A stretch of DNA of 64,000 nt from Magnetospirillum sp. XM-1 (GTDB lineage: Bacteria; Pseudomonadota; Alphaproteobacteria; Rhodospirillales; Magnetospirillaceae). The stretch lies in NCBI RefSeq assembly GCF_001511835.1, contig NZ_LN997848.1, forward strand, positions 2,170,001 through 2,234,000, read 5' to 3'. The notes under the pieces were generated by a model, which was not told where the DNA came from, did no database searches, and saw nothing but the letters and a program-made list of their open reading frames with translations. Shown in pieces: positions 47,225 through 57,401 of this stretch (positions within the stretch are counted from its first letter, which is position 1; every line of letters starts with the position of its first letter). A program made the position numbers and the translations under genes.

Positions 47225-48358
47225 GTGAGCAGGGCCGTCTACCTCGACTACAATTCCGGCGCCCCCGTGCGCCCCGAGGTGGCGGCCGCGATGGTCGAGG
47301 CGCTGGCCGAGCCCGGCAACCCGTCATCGGTTCATGCCTATGGCCGGGCGGCGCGGGCCAAGGTCGAGGCGGCCCGGCGGCAATTGGCCGGGCTGGTCGA
47401 CGCCGACCCCGCCGGCATCGTCTTCACCTCGGGCGGCACCGAGGCCAACGCCCTGGCGCTGCGGGGCAGCGGACGCTCCCGCCTGCTGGTGTCGTCCATC
47501 GAGCACCCCTCCGTTCTCGATTCGGCGGCCGAGGCCGAACGGGTGCCGGTCACCCCCGACGGCATCATCGATCTGGCTGCCCTGGACGCCTTGCTGGCCG
47601 CCAATACCCGTCCCGCCCTGGTGTCGCTGATGCTGGCCAACAACGAGACCGGCATCGTCCAGCCGGTGGCGGAAGCCGCCCGCATCATTCATGCGCGCGG
47701 CGCATGGCTTCATTGCGATGTCGCCCAGGCCATGGGGCGCATCAAGGTTTCCCTCGGACAGCTGGGGGCGGATATCCTCACCCTTTCTGCCCACAAGATG
47801 GGTGGCCCGGCCGGCGTGGGAGCGCTGATTCTCGCCGAATCCGGCCGGATACTGGCACCGATCTTGCTGGGTGGCGGCCAGGAACGCCGCCGCAGGGCCG
47901 GAACGGAGAATGTGGCGGGGATCGTCGGATTAGGGACCGCCGCCCAATTGGCGGGGGATGATTTGGCCGGAGCCGACACCACATGTGGTGTGCGGGTCTT
48001 GCGTGACCGTCTGGAAGAGGGCGCCCTGCGCCTGGTTCCCGACGCGGTGGTGATCGGGGCCGGCGCCCCCCGCCTGCCCAACACCTCGTGCCTGGTCCTG
48101 CCGGGCGTCGAGGGGCGGACCCAGGTGATGGCGCTGGATCTGGCGGGCGTCGCGGTCAGCGCCGGAGCCGCCTGTTCCTCGGGCAAGGTCGCTCCCAGCC
48201 ACGTGCTGGCGGCCATGGGCCTGGAGGAGCGGCTCAAGGGGTCGGCCATCCGGGTCAGCCTGGGCTGGTCGAGCCGGCCGGAAGATGTGGACACGTTCCT
48301 TGCCGCCTGGGCCGATCTGGCCCGGCACAAGGGATTAAAGGTTTCCGAGGCGGCCTGA
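47225..48358 (+). CDS. Cysteine desulfurase, shorter NifS/IscS-like paralogue
   Basis: A 377-residue PLP enzyme starting at GTG (AGGACAAGGTGAA upstream). PLP-lysine in LSAHKMGGPAG, cofactor-stacking His in SSIEHPSVLDSA, and active Cys in AACSSGKVAPSHV are all present, so it is probably active. It is only distantly similar to the true IscS that follows in the same operon. Similar first desulfurases precede IscS in alphaproteobacterial isc/suf loci. It may feed sulfur to a different acceptor. Confidence 0.9.
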   Translation: MSRAVYLDYNSGAPVRPEVAAAMVEALAEPGNPSSVHAYGRAARAKVEAARRQLAGLVDADPAGIVFTSGGTEANALALRGSGRSRLLVSSIEHPSVLDSAAEAERVPVTPDGIIDLAALDALLAANTRPALVSLMLANNETGIVQPVAEAARIIHARGAWLHCDVAQAMGRIKVSLGQLGADILTLSAHKMGGPAGVGALILAESGRILAPILLGGGQERRRRAGTENVAGIVGLGTAAQLAGDDLAGADTTCGVRVLRDRLEEGALRLVPDAVVIGAGAPRLPNTSCLVLPGVEGRTQVMALDLAGVAVSAGAACSSGKVAPSHVLAAMGLEERLKGSAIRVSLGWSSRPEDVDTFLAAWADLARHKGLKVSEAA

Positions 48359-48398
48359 GCCGCCTCGCAGGGGACTGAAGGTTTCGGAGGCGGCCTGA
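48331..48398. repeat. 40-nt-period direct duplication at the end of the desulfurase gene
   Basis: The 28-nt segments at 48331-48358 and 48371-48398 differ at three positions. The first copy encodes the end of the desulfurase including its TGA; the second is non-coding. GAGGCGGC-CTGA-GCCGCCTC (48347-48366) forms a hairpin across the stop. Probably a local duplication. Confidence 0.65.
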
Positions 48399-48442
48399 CG
48401 GCCGTCTTGAGCAAAACGACTAAAGGTAAGGGATCTTTGCAA

Positions 48443-49699
48443 ATGACAGCTCTCGGCAAGACGACCCGCCCCAGCCTTCCCCGCGCGCCGGGGGCGCCGG
48501 TCTACCTGGACTATCAGGCGACGACGCCCTGCGATCCCCGCGTGGTCGAGGCCATGCTGCCCTGGTTCACCGAGAAGTTCGGCAATCCCCATTCGCGCAA
48601 CCACCGCTACGGCTGGGAAGCCGAGGAGGCGGTGGAGAAGGCGCGCGAGCAGATCGCCGAGATCATCGGCGCCGATGCCAAGGAGGTGATCTTCACCTCG
48701 GGCGCCACCGAGTCCAACAACCTGGCCATCAAGGGCGTCGCCCACTTCTACAAGGACAAGAAGAACCACATCGTCACCGTGGTGACCGAGCACAAATGCG
48801 TGCTCGACACCTGTCGCCACCTGGAGCAGGAAGGCTTCTCGGTGACCTATCTGCCGGTGAAGTCCGACGGTCTGGTGGATCTGGCCGAACTGGAGGCCGC
48901 CGTCACCGACAAGACCGCCATCGTCTCGGTCATGGCCGTCAACAACGAGATCGGCGTGATCCAGCCCCTGGCCGAGATCGGCGCCATCTGCCGCAAGAAG
49001 GGTGCCTTCTTTCATACCGACTGTGCCCAGGCGGTAGGCAAGATCCCGCTGGACGTCAACGCCATGAACATCGACCTGATGAGCATCTCGGGTCACAAGA
49101 TCTACGGGCCCAAGGGCATCGGCGCGCTGTATGTCCGCCGCCGCCCCCGCGTCCGCCTGGTGCCGCTGATCACCGGCGGCGGCCAGGAGCGCGGCATGCG
49201 CTCGGGCACCCTGCCGACCCCCTTGTGCGTCGGCCTGGGCGAGGCCTGCGCCATCGCCAAGGCCGAGATGGGGGCCGAGGCCGAGCGGCTGATGGGCTTG
49301 CGCAACCGCCTGCTGGGTGGGTTGAAGCAGCGTCTGCCGGAAATCTACGTCAACGGCGACCTGGACCACCGCATCCCCGGCAACCTGAACATCTCGTTCG
49401 CCTTCGTCGAGGGCGAGGGGCTGATGATGGGGGTCAAGGATCTGGCGGTGTCGTCGGGCTCGGCCTGTACCTCGGCCTCGCTCGAGCCCTCCTACGTGCT
49501 CCGCGCGCTCGGCGTCGACGTGGAAATGGCCCACACGTCCTTGCGCTTCGGCCTGGGCCGCTTCACCACCGACGAGGACATCGAGTTCGCCATCGACCAC
49601 ATCGTCGAGGCGGTCGAGCATCTGCGCGCCATGAGCCCCCTGTGGGACATGCACCTGGAAGGCATCGACCTCAAGTCCATCGAATGGGCCGAGCACTGA
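48443..49699 (+). CDS. iscS: Cysteine desulfurase IscS
   Basis: A 418-residue enzyme that supplies sulfur for Fe-S clusters and tRNA thiolation. It has [22 protein letters not shown]-lysine in [14 protein letters not shown], active Cys in [17 protein letters not shown], and the C-terminal IscS tail ending [16 protein letters not shown] 48443 was chosen; the longer TTG-started frame lacks a site. It supplies IscU (82 nt downstream) and, by way of a relay, MnmA at 55315. Confidence 0.95.
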   Translation: MTALGKTTRPSLPRAPGAPVYLDYQATTPCDPRVVEAMLPWFTEKFGNPHSRNHRYGWEAEEAVEKAREQIAEIIGADAKEVIFTSGATESNNLAIKGVAHFYKDKKNHIVTVVTEHKCVLDTCRHLEQEGFSVTYLPVKSDGLVDLAELEAAVTDKTAIVSVMAVNNEIGVIQPLAEIGAICRKKGAFFHTDCAQAVGKIPLDVNAMNIDLMSISGHKIYGPKGIGALYVRRRPRVRLVPLITGGGQERGMRSGTLPTPLCVGLGEACAIAKAEMGAEAERLMGLRNRLLGGLKQRLPEIYVNGDLDHRIPGNLNISFAFVEGEGLMMGVKDLAVSSGSACTSASLEPSYVLRALGVDVEMAHTSLRFGLGRFTTDEDIEFAIDHIVEAVEHLRAMSPLWDMHLEGIDLKSIEWAEH

Positions 49700-49712
49700 G
49701 TTAAATTTCTGC

Positions 49713-49732
49713 GCAATTCGGTACCGAATTGC
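49713..49732. promoter_or_regulatory. 20-bp perfect palindrome between iscS and iscU
   Basis: GCAATTCGGTACCGAATTGC is exactly self-complementary and lies 14 nt after the iscS stop. As RNA it gives an 8-bp stem with a GTAC loop, without a T-run. It may be an operator, an RNase processing site or an attenuator that sets the ratio of iscU and later genes to iscS. A second small hairpin (CGGGC-TGAG-GCCCG, 49746-49759) follows. Confidence 0.6.
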
Positions 49733-49781
49733 CTTAGAATGATTCCGGGCTGAGGCCCGATGGTAAAGTTGGAGAACGGTA

Positions 49782-50162
49782 ATGGCTTACAGCGACAAGG
49801 TTATCGACCACTACGAGCACCCCCGCAACGTGGGTGCCCTGGACAAGGACGATTCCGCGGTGGGCACCGGCTTGGTGGGCGCGCCCGCCTGCGGCGACGT
49901 GATGAAGCTGCAGATCAAGGTCAGCGCCGAGGGCATCATCGAGGATGCCAAGTTCAAGACCTTCGGCTGCGGCTCGGCCATCGCGTCGAGCTCCCTGGTG
50001 ACCGAATGGGTCAAGGGCAAGACCCTGGACGAGGCGGCTTCCATCAAGAACACCGACATCGCCCAGGAACTGGCCCTGCCGCCGGTCAAGATCCATTGTT
50101 CCGTGCTGGCCGAGGATGCTATCAAGGCCGCCATCGCCGACTACAAGAAGAAGTCGGGCTGA
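49782..50162 (+). CDS. iscU: Fe-S cluster scaffold protein IscU
   Basis: A 126-residue scaffold on which [2Fe-2S] and [4Fe-4S] clusters are built. Ligands Cys37 and Asp39 (PACGD), Cys63 (FGCGS) and Cys106 (KIHCSV) are present, as is the LPPVK motif recognised by HscA. GGAGAACGGTA precedes the ATG. It is followed by iscA and the HscA/HscB chaperones that use it. Confidence 0.97.
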   Translation: MAYSDKVIDHYEHPRNVGALDKDDSAVGTGLVGAPACGDVMKLQIKVSAEGIIEDAKFKTFGCGSAIASSSLVTEWVKGKTLDEAASIKNTDIAQELALPPVKIHCSVLAEDAIKAAIADYKKKSG

Positions 50163-50200
50163 GCGGCGGAACGCGGGTATACGAGAAGAAGGGGAAGATC

Positions 50201-50536
50201 ATGCCTCCTGCTCCCATGACCATCACCGACGCCGCCGCCGAGCGGGTCAAGGCGCTGCTGGCCAAGCGCGGCAAGCCCAGCGTGGGCATCCGCATCGGCG
50301 TGCGCTCCAAGGGCTGCTCGGGCATGTCCTATACGCTTGAATATGCCGACGAGAAGTCGCAGTTCGACGAGATTCTCGAGGACAAGGGCGTCACCGTGCT
50401 GATCGACCCCAAGGCGACCATGTTCATCCTCGGCACCGAGATGGACTTCGTCGAGGACAAGATGCAGTCGGGCTTCGTCTTCAAGAATCCCAACGAGAAG
50501 GGGCGCTGCGGCTGCGGCGAGTCTTTCCACGTTTGA
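50201..50536 (+). CDS. iscA: A-type Fe-S carrier IscA
   Basis: A 111-residue A-type carrier with the three cluster cysteines Cys39 (SKGCSGMSY), Cys103 and Cys105 (GRCGCGESFHV). It accepts iron or clusters and delivers [4Fe-4S] to client proteins. ATG 50201 follows GAAGAAGGGGAAG. It lies 38 nt after iscU. Confidence 0.95.
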   Translation: MPPAPMTITDAAAERVKALLAKRGKPSVGIRIGVRSKGCSGMSYTLEYADEKSQFDEILEDKGVTVLIDPKATMFILGTEMDFVEDKMQSGFVFKNPNEKGRCGCGESFHV

Positions 50537-50589
50537 AGTCGGCCACGTTTGAAATCGATCGCTCGAAGAAGAAGGAACCGGAGAGGACG

Positions 50590-51213
50590 ATGAACGCCCC
50601 CGCCGCCGCCCAGATCGTTTCCTGTTGGTCCTGCAAGGGGCCGGTGGCGACGCGCGCCCTGTTCTGCTCGGTGTGCGGCGCCGTCCAGGGGCCGGGAACC
50701 ATCGACCACTTCACCCGTCTCGGCATCCCGCCATCCTTCGACCTGGATCTGGACGCCCTGCAGCGCCAGTATTTCGGCTTTCAGAAGCGTCTGCATCCCG
50801 ACCGCTTCGCCGCCAAGTCGTCCAGGGAGAAGGCGCTGTCCCAATCCCAGGCCACCGCGCTGAACGAGGCCTACGAGACCCTGAAGGATCCGTTGAAGCG
50901 CGCCGCCTATCTGCTGAACCATCTGGGCCATCCGGTGGACCTGACCGCCTGCGGCACCATCAACGACCGCGAGTTGCTGATGGAGCAGATGGAAAAGCGC
51001 GAAGCCCTGGCCGAGGCCGCCACGCCCGACGAGATCGCCAAGCTGGCCATGCAGGCCGAATCCGAGGTGATCGCCTGCCAGTGCCACATCTCGGCGGCTA
51101 TCAACGCCGACAATCTGGAAGAGGCGGGTCATCTGACCATCCGCCTGAAATACCTCGCCAAGCTGGCCGAAGAGGCCCGTGCCAAGAAAACCCGTGCCCT
51201 GAGGCTTCCCTAA
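50590..51213 (+). CDS. hscB: Co-chaperone HscB with N-terminal zinc motif
   Basis: A 207-residue J-domain co-chaperone that brings IscU to HscA. Cys12, Cys15, Cys26 and Cys29 form a zinc-binding knuckle before the J domain (HPD in KRLHPDRFAAKS), and the C-terminal three-helix domain binds IscU. The zinc knuckle is a feature of the longer HscB type (also human HSC20) and is absent in Escherichia. ATG 50590 (GGAGAGGACG upstream) rather than the TTG at 50533. The stop abuts the hscA ATG. Confidence 0.95.
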   Translation: MNAPAAAQIVSCWSCKGPVATRALFCSVCGAVQGPGTIDHFTRLGIPPSFDLDLDALQRQYFGFQKRLHPDRFAAKSSREKALSQSQATALNEAYETLKDPLKRAAYLLNHLGHPVDLTACGTINDRELLMEQMEKREALAEAATPDEIAKLAMQAESEVIACQCHISAAINADNLEEAGHLTIRLKYLAKLAEEARAKKTRALRLP

Positions 51214-53106
<1,893 letters not shown>

Positions 53107-53122
53107 ATAGGAAAGCCGGCTC

Positions 53123-53461
53123 ATGCCCAAGATGACGTTCATCGCCCCCGACGGGACCCGCAACGAAGTCGACGCCGCCGAGGGGCTGTCGGTGCTGGAA
53201 GTGGCCCATCGCAACAAGATCGAGCTGGAAGGCGCCTGCGAGGGGTCGCTGGCCTGTTCCACCTGCCACGTCATCGTCGCCAAGGAATGGTACGACAAGC
53301 TGTCGCCCGCCACCGAGGACGAGGAGGACATGCTGGACCTGGCCTTCGGCCTTACCGCCACCTCGCGGCTGGGCTGCCAGATCATCATGAGCAAGGATTT
53401 GGACGGCCTGACCGTCACCCTGCCGGCCGCCACCCGCAACATGCAGGTGGACAAGAAGTAG
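53123..53461 (+). CDS. fdx: [2Fe-2S] ferredoxin of the isc operon
   Basis: A 112-residue adrenodoxin-type ferredoxin with ligands Cys39, Cys45, Cys48 and Cys85 ([11 protein letters not shown] ... RLGCQ). It gives electrons for sulfur reduction and cluster fusion on IscU. AGGAAAG precedes the ATG. It lies 16 nt after hscA. Confidence 0.96.
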   Translation: MPKMTFIAPDGTRNEVDAAEGLSVLEVAHRNKIELEGACEGSLACSTCHVIVAKEWYDKLSPATEDEEDMLDLAFGLTATSRLGCQIIMSKDLDGLTVTLPAATRNMQVDKK

Positions 53462-53471
53462 GACGGAGGCC

Positions 53472-53672
53472 ATGGCGATGAAGTGGACCGATACCCTCGA
53501 CATCGCCATCGCCCTGGAAGAAGCGCATCCCGACGCCGATAACGTCAATCTGCGCTTTACCGACCTGCACAAATGGGTCTGCGAGTTGCCGGGCTTCGCC
53601 GACGACCCCGCCAAGTCCAACGAAAAGATCCTCGAGGCCATCCAGATGGCCTGGATCGACGAGCGGGATTAG
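53472..53672 (+). CDS. iscX: IscX, acidic adaptor of IscS
   Basis: A 66-residue acidic protein (MKWTDTLDIAIALEEAHPDA ... LPGFADDP ... ILEAIQMAWIDE) with the IscX fold. IscX binds IscS at the frataxin site and tunes assembly speed according to iron. Last gene of the operon, 10 nt after fdx with GACGGAGG in front. Both competitors for that site, CyaY and IscX, are therefore in this window. Confidence 0.95.
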   Translation: MAMKWTDTLDIAIALEEAHPDADNVNLRFTDLHKWVCELPGFADDPAKSNEKILEAIQMAWIDERD

Positions 53673-53692
53673 CGTCCGGCCCATCCGTCGCC

Positions 53693-53784
53693 ATCACCGG
53701 ACTTGACCCGGTGATCCGCGTGGTGCCACCTGAAAGACGTCGCGTTCGCTGAACGGCGTGGATGCCCGGAACACATCCGGGCAT
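53693..53784. repeat. Pair of palindromic repeats after the isc operon
   Basis: ATCACCGG-n7-CCGGTGAT (53693-53715) and ATGCCCGGA-n5-TCCGGGCAT (53762-53784) flank about 46 nt. This is the form of the short palindromic repeats scattered through alphaproteobacterial genomes. They may end or stabilise the isc transcript. Confidence 0.7.
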
Positions 53785-53808
53785 GACGCTTGCCATTGGA
53801 AACCGGGA

Positions 53809-54510
53809 ATGAACCCCTTCGCCCTGCTGCCCCCCATCGACACCGCCGCCTTTGCGGCCTTCCTGGTACTGTGGGTGGGCTATACCGTCATCGCCGACCG
53901 CCTGACGCTGGGTGGCCACTCGCTGCTGGCCGCCACGGCCAGACACCGCCGCACCTGGATGCGGGCGCTGTGCGACCGCGAGGCCCGCGTCGCCGACAGC
54001 GCCCTGATGGGCAATCTGATGCGCAGCGTGTCGTTCTTCGCCTCGGCCTCCATCCTGATCCTCGGCGGTCTGGTGGCGCTGATCGGTTCGGGCGAGCGGG
54101 CCTACGGGGTGGTGCGCGACCTGCCCCTGGTGGCGCCCATGGCCCAGGGCGCCTTCGAGGCCAAGGTGATGCTGCTGGCCGGCGTGTTCGTCTACGCCTT
54201 CTTCCAGATCACCTGGTCGCTGCGCCAGTTCAATTACTGCTGCATCCTGCTGGGCGCCGCGCCCGAGCCCTCGGCCCCGTCCGAGGCCAAGGACCGCTTC
54301 GCCGAGCATGCGTCCCGCCTCAACGCCCTGGCCGCCAACAGCTTCAACCGGGGTTTGCGGGCCTATTACTTCGCCCTGGCCATGATGATCTGGTTCTTCC
54401 ACGCCGGCGCCTTTGTCGCCGCCACGGCGGCCGTGGTGGCGGTGCTTTACCGCCGTGAGTTCCGCTCCAAGACGCTGAAGGCGCTGAACGCGGCGGTGCC
54501 GCCGGTTTGA
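53809..54510 (+). CDS. DUF599-family membrane protein
   Basis: A 233-residue integral membrane protein with about four hydrophobic helices (near residues 13-30, 80-103, 125-150 and 195-220). The conserved block is NLMRSVSFFASASILILGGL, with QITWSLRQFNYC. DUF599 has no known function. ATG 53809 (GGGA upstream). It is probably a separate transcription unit after the palindromic repeats. Confidence 0.85.
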   Translation: MNPFALLPPIDTAAFAAFLVLWVGYTVIADRLTLGGHSLLAATARHRRTWMRALCDREARVADSALMGNLMRSVSFFASASILILGGLVALIGSGERAYGVVRDLPLVAPMAQGAFEAKVMLLAGVFVYAFFQITWSLRQFNYCCILLGAAPEPSAPSEAKDRFAEHASRLNALAANSFNRGLRAYYFALAMMIWFFHAGAFVAATAAVVAVLYRREFRSKTLKALNAAVPPV

Positions 54511-54594
54511 TTGGGCTATCGCCCAAACCCATTCGGGGCTATGCCCCGAGCCCCCTTTTATTTCACGAATGGGGTTTGGGGCCCGTGGCCCCAA
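54511..54594. repeat. Array of nested hairpins (repeat element)
   Basis: Within 84 nt: TTGGGC-TATC-GCCCAA (54511-54526); CGGGGC-TAT-GCCCCG (54534-54548) enclosed by AAACCCATTCG (54525-54535) against CGAATGGGGTTT (54566-54577); and TTGGGGCC-CGT-GGCCCCAA (54576-54594). It is placed between convergent genes. Probably a dispersed repeat that also ends transcription. Confidence 0.7.
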
Positions 54595-54616
54595 GCGGGC
54601 ATGGGCGGCAGCCCAT

Positions 54617-55219
54617 CTATTCCACCAGGGCGATCTTGATGTTGGCGGCCTGCATCAGCTCCTTCTTGGGCTGGCGCAGCGGCTTGACCGCCACCAGATC
54701 GACAATCATCTCGCTGACCACGTTGCGAAGTGCGTCGATCTGCTCCAGGACCTGCTGCGGCATCATGCCGTTGAAGCGCCGGCGGGCGACGGAATAGGTG
54801 ATCAGTTCCGGCTGCCAGTCGCCGCGATAGCCGTAATCGGCCCGCCAGTACCAGGGCTGGGAGAAATAGCCGAAGCTGCGGGCGAAATAGGGCTTCACGT
54901 GGGTGGGGTCGGTCCAGGCGTCGTCATGGGCGCCGTGGGGGACCCTGATCTGCATCTTGGCGCCGGGCTTGGCGACGCGCCACAATTCCTGCATCAGGGG
55001 CAGGGGCTCGGGGATGTGTTCCAGCAGATGGGACAGCAGGAACTCGTCGATGCTCGAACCCTCGAAGGGCAGCGGCGTGGTGGCGCATTTCGACAGGTCG
55101 GCGACCACGTCGACGCCGGGCAGGGCCATGGCATCCAGGTTGATCCAGCCCTCGCGCACGTCGCGGCCGCAGCCGAGGTTGAGCTTCCTGGACGAGGCGG
55201 ACTTCTTCTTGGGGGCCAT
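54617..55219 (-). CDS. SAM-dependent methyltransferase (class I)
   Basis: A 200-residue methyltransferase with motif I LNLGCGRDVREGWINLDAM at residues 13-31, an acidic second strand (VDVVADL), and motif IV region LLSHLLEHIPEPLPLMQELWRV, as in the methyltransferase-11/sugar-biosynthesis type. Lys/Ser-rich N-terminus. Substrate unknown. It is divergent from mnmA. Confidence 0.85.
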   Translation of the reverse strand: MAPKKKSASSRKLNLGCGRDVREGWINLDAMALPGVDVVADLSKCATTPLPFEGSSIDEFLLSHLLEHIPEPLPLMQELWRVAKPGAKMQIRVPHGAHDDAWTDPTHVKPYFARSFGYFSQPWYWRADYGYRGDWQPELITYSVARRRFNGMMPQQVLEQIDALRNVVSEMIVDLVAVKPLRQPKKELMQAANIKIALVE

Positions 55220-55314
55220 GACGCATCCGAAAGAGAGTGGAAAACCGACGGCCCAGTTCTACAGCCAGCACGGCCCCGTTGCAACGCGCCCCGCCCATCT
55301 TCTACAACAGGGGC

Positions 55315-56436
55315 ATGAACACTCTGGACATCGACAAGCCCGCTTCGGCCACCCGCGTGGTGGTCGCCATGTCGGGCGGCGTGGATTCGTCGGCGACGGC
55401 GGCCTTGCTGAAGGAGCAGGGCTACGACGTGGTGGGCGTCACGCTGCAGCTCTACGACCTGGCCGCCAGCGGCATAGAGCCCGGCGCCTGCCGTCCCAAC
55501 ACCTGCTGCGCCGGCAAGGACATCCATGACGCCCGCGCCGTGGCCGACGCGCTGGGGATTCCCCATTACGTGCTGGATTTCGAGGAGACCTTCCGCAAGG
55601 ACGTGATCGAGCGCTTCGCCCAGACCTATCTGGCGGCGCGCACGCCGGTGCCCTGTATCGAGTGCAACCGCACGGTCAAGTTCCGCGACCTGCTGGGCGT
55701 GGCCAGGGATCTGGGCGCCGACGCCCTGGCCACCGGCCATTACATCCGCCGCCGCTCCGGCCCCCGGGGCCCTGAGATGTGGACCGGGCGCGACCCCAAT
55801 CGCGACCAGAGCTATTTCCTGTTCGCCACCACCAGGGCCCAACTGGACTTCCTGCGCTTTCCGTTGGGCGACATGGCGGGCAAGGACGAGACGCGGGCCA
55901 TCGCGGCGCGCCACAACCTGCCGGTGGCGGCCAAGCGCGACAGCCAGGACATCTGCTTCGTGCCCGACGGCGACTACGCCGCCCTGGTCACCCGCCTGCA
56001 CCCGGACGCGGCCCGGCCGGGCGAGATCGTCGACACCGCGGGTAATGTGCTGGGCCGCCATCCCGGCCTGATCCACTACACCATCGGCCAGCGCAAGGGC
56101 CTGGGCCTGGGCGGCGGCCCGCCGCTCTACGTGGTGGCGCTGGAGCCCGAAACCGCCCGCGTGGTGGTGGGAGGCCGCCAGGACCTGAATTGCCTGACGA
56201 TCCAGGTGGAGGGCGTCAACTGGCTGGGCGACGACGAGAGGGAACTGCGCGTCGCGGTCAAGGTCCGCTCCACCCGCCCGCCCGCCCCGGCCTTGCTGCG
56301 CCGCCTGGACGGCGATTGCGCCCTGGTGATTCTCGACGAGCCCGAGCAGGGTGTCGCCCCCGGCCAGGCCTGCGTTTTCTACCAGGGGGAACGGGTCCTG
56401 GGCGGCGGCTGGATTTGCCGTGCGCGAGAGTCTTGA
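55315..56436 (+). CDS. mnmA: tRNA-specific 2-thiouridylase MnmA
   Basis: A 373-residue enzyme that thiolates U34 of tRNA-Lys, -Glu and -Gln. PP-loop [16 protein letters not shown], catalytic cysteines in NTCCAGKD and [20 protein letters not shown], and the C-terminal beta-barrel ([16 protein letters not shown]). It depends on IscS sulfur. ATG 55315 (AACAGGGGC upstream). Its stop overlaps the -35 box of the tRNA promoter. Confidence 0.96.
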   Translation: MNTLDIDKPASATRVVVAMSGGVDSSATAALLKEQGYDVVGVTLQLYDLAASGIEPGACRPNTCCAGKDIHDARAVADALGIPHYVLDFEETFRKDVIERFAQTYLAARTPVPCIECNRTVKFRDLLGVARDLGADALATGHYIRRRSGPRGPEMWTGRDPNRDQSYFLFATTRAQLDFLRFPLGDMAGKDETRAIAARHNLPVAAKRDSQDICFVPDGDYAALVTRLHPDAARPGEIVDTAGNVLGRHPGLIHYTIGQRKGLGLGGGPPLYVVALEPETARVVVGGRQDLNCLTIQVEGVNWLGDDERELRVAVKVRSTRPPAPALLRRLDGDCALVILDEPEQGVAPGQACVFYQGERVLGGGWICRARES

Positions 56437-56460
56437 CAGGGCCCTTCCAGGCTATTATAC
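56433..56460 (+). promoter_or_regulatory. tRNA-Met promoter
   Basis: TTGACA at 56433-56438 overlaps the mnmA stop; TTATAC at 56455-56460 follows after 16 nt. The tRNA starts about 20 nt downstream. Confidence 0.75.
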
Positions 56461-56479
56461 GAACCGCTCTCGACGCGAT

Positions 56480-56556
56480 GGCGGGGTAGCTCAGCTGGTT
56501 AGAGCACGGGAATCATAATCCTGGGGTCGGGGGTTCAAGTCCCTCTCCCGCTACCA
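56480..56556 (+). tRNA. tRNA-Met (CAT anticodon)
   Basis: 77 nt with encoded CCA. Acceptor GGCGGGG/TCCCGCT with G-U pairs at both ends, D-arm GCTC/GAGC, anticodon stem CGGGA/TCCTG around loop ATCATAA (anticodon CAT), variable loop GGGTC, T-arm GGGGG TTCAAGT CCCTC. Elongator methionine is more likely than lysidine-tRNA-Ile2, but sequence alone does not fully exclude the latter. Its 3' end is a probable attachment site of the element to the right. Confidence 0.95.
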
Positions 56557-56564
56557 TCGAAAAG

Positions 56565-56595
56565 GCCCGTAACTTCAATGAGTTACGGGCTTTTT
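56565..56595 (+). terminator. tRNA terminator
   Basis: GCCCGTAACT (56565-56574) pairs with AGTTACGGGC (56581-56590), followed by TTTTT. Textbook intrinsic terminator 9 nt after the CCA. Confidence 0.95.
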
Positions 56596-56684
56596 CGTTG
56601 CCCAGATTCCGTTCTGGGGGCCTCCCAGAAAAATCGAGCAAATCCCAGCATTTCCGCCACTTTCTATCGGTTCCGATATTTTCC

Positions 56685-56706
56685 TGGGTACATGGTGGGT
56701 ACATGG
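56685..56706. repeat. Two perfect tandem 11-mers near the tRNA
   Basis: TGGGTACATGG occurs twice head to tail. An inverted repeat ATCGG-TT-CCGAT (56666-56677) lies just to the left. Short direct repeats of this kind near a tRNA attachment core look like arm-type binding sites of a tyrosine integrase; the role is inferred. Confidence 0.5.
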
Positions 56707-56846
56707 AAACGGCCCGTTGTTCACGGGTGGTTCCGCGAATTGGCGTGTCCGCACCGTGCGGACAGTGGCAATTCGGAGGTTTGCGCCGCATTCGGCTTTC
56801 CCGCTCCGTGGCGTGCGGAGCGGCCCCGCCGACTGGGAAGAACTGA

Positions 56847-57392
56847 TTAGCCGGCTGCCGCACGGGCGATAGCTTCCCGGATCGCCTCCCTGATACGGGC
56901 GCCCGCCCACTCCCTGTTTCTTTCAAACGCCGGCGCAAGGAACGGTTGGGCGGGTCTGGCCGGCACGTCTCGCATACCGATGCTCGTCGTCTTGCTATTC
57001 GCCCGTTTCCTTATGTAGCCGATGACTTCCAGGGTTTCGGATTTCCGCTCGCCAGGAACATCGGTCTTCACTCGTCGGCTGATGACCATCGGGGCCGCCT
57101 GGTAGCCCTTCGTCCCAAATTCAACGAATTTCGCGCGCCATCCGGCCTCGTTCCATTCGGTTCGGGAAAGCCTCTTTGAGAACCCGACCCGCGTTGAGAG
57201 GCCGTCGGGGCTTGTCGAAAGGCTTATTGCGCGGGCAAGCTCCCCGCTATCCTTCGGGACCGCGGATACGGCGTCGGTATAAACCGCTTCGGCGGCCTCC
57301 TTGATCGCCACTTTCACATGTTCCGTAAGATCGTCAGGAAGGCGACGCAGCAAACGGCGCAGCTTGCCGACGTTGGTGTACCCTTTGGCCAT
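56847..57392 (-). CDS. HK97 gp10-like head-tail connection protein
   Basis: A 181-residue protein (MAKGYTNVGKLRRLLRRLPD ... VPKDSGELARAISL) with the N-terminal helix and DSGxLxxS block of the HK97 gp10 family, which joins head and tail. The C-terminal segment is Arg/Ala-rich. It is the last structural gene before the tRNA; in normal phages tail genes would follow. Start ATG 57392, 9 nt after the portal stop. Confidence 0.85.
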   Translation of the reverse strand: MAKGYTNVGKLRRLLRRLPDDLTEHVKVAIKEAAEAVYTDAVSAVPKDSGELARAISLSTSPDGLSTRVGFSKRLSRTEWNEAGWRAKFVEFGTKGYQAAPMVISRRVKTDVPGERKSETLEVIGYIRKRANSKTTSIGMRDVPARPAQPFLAPAFERNREWAGARIREAIREAIARAAAG

Positions 57393-57401
57393 CTTCGCCC
57401 C

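Noticed and set aside
47976..47991. 16-bp perfect palindrome ACACCACATGTGGTGT inside the first desulfurase gene
   Set aside because: It lies within conserved reading frame with no promoter-like context; probably chance.
56513..56938. Minus-strand frame ending GEGLEPPTPGL across the tRNA
   Set aside because: The last residues are simply the antisense of tRNA-Met read as protein. It is a well-known annotation artefact next to tRNA attachment sites, with no integrase motif in the rest.
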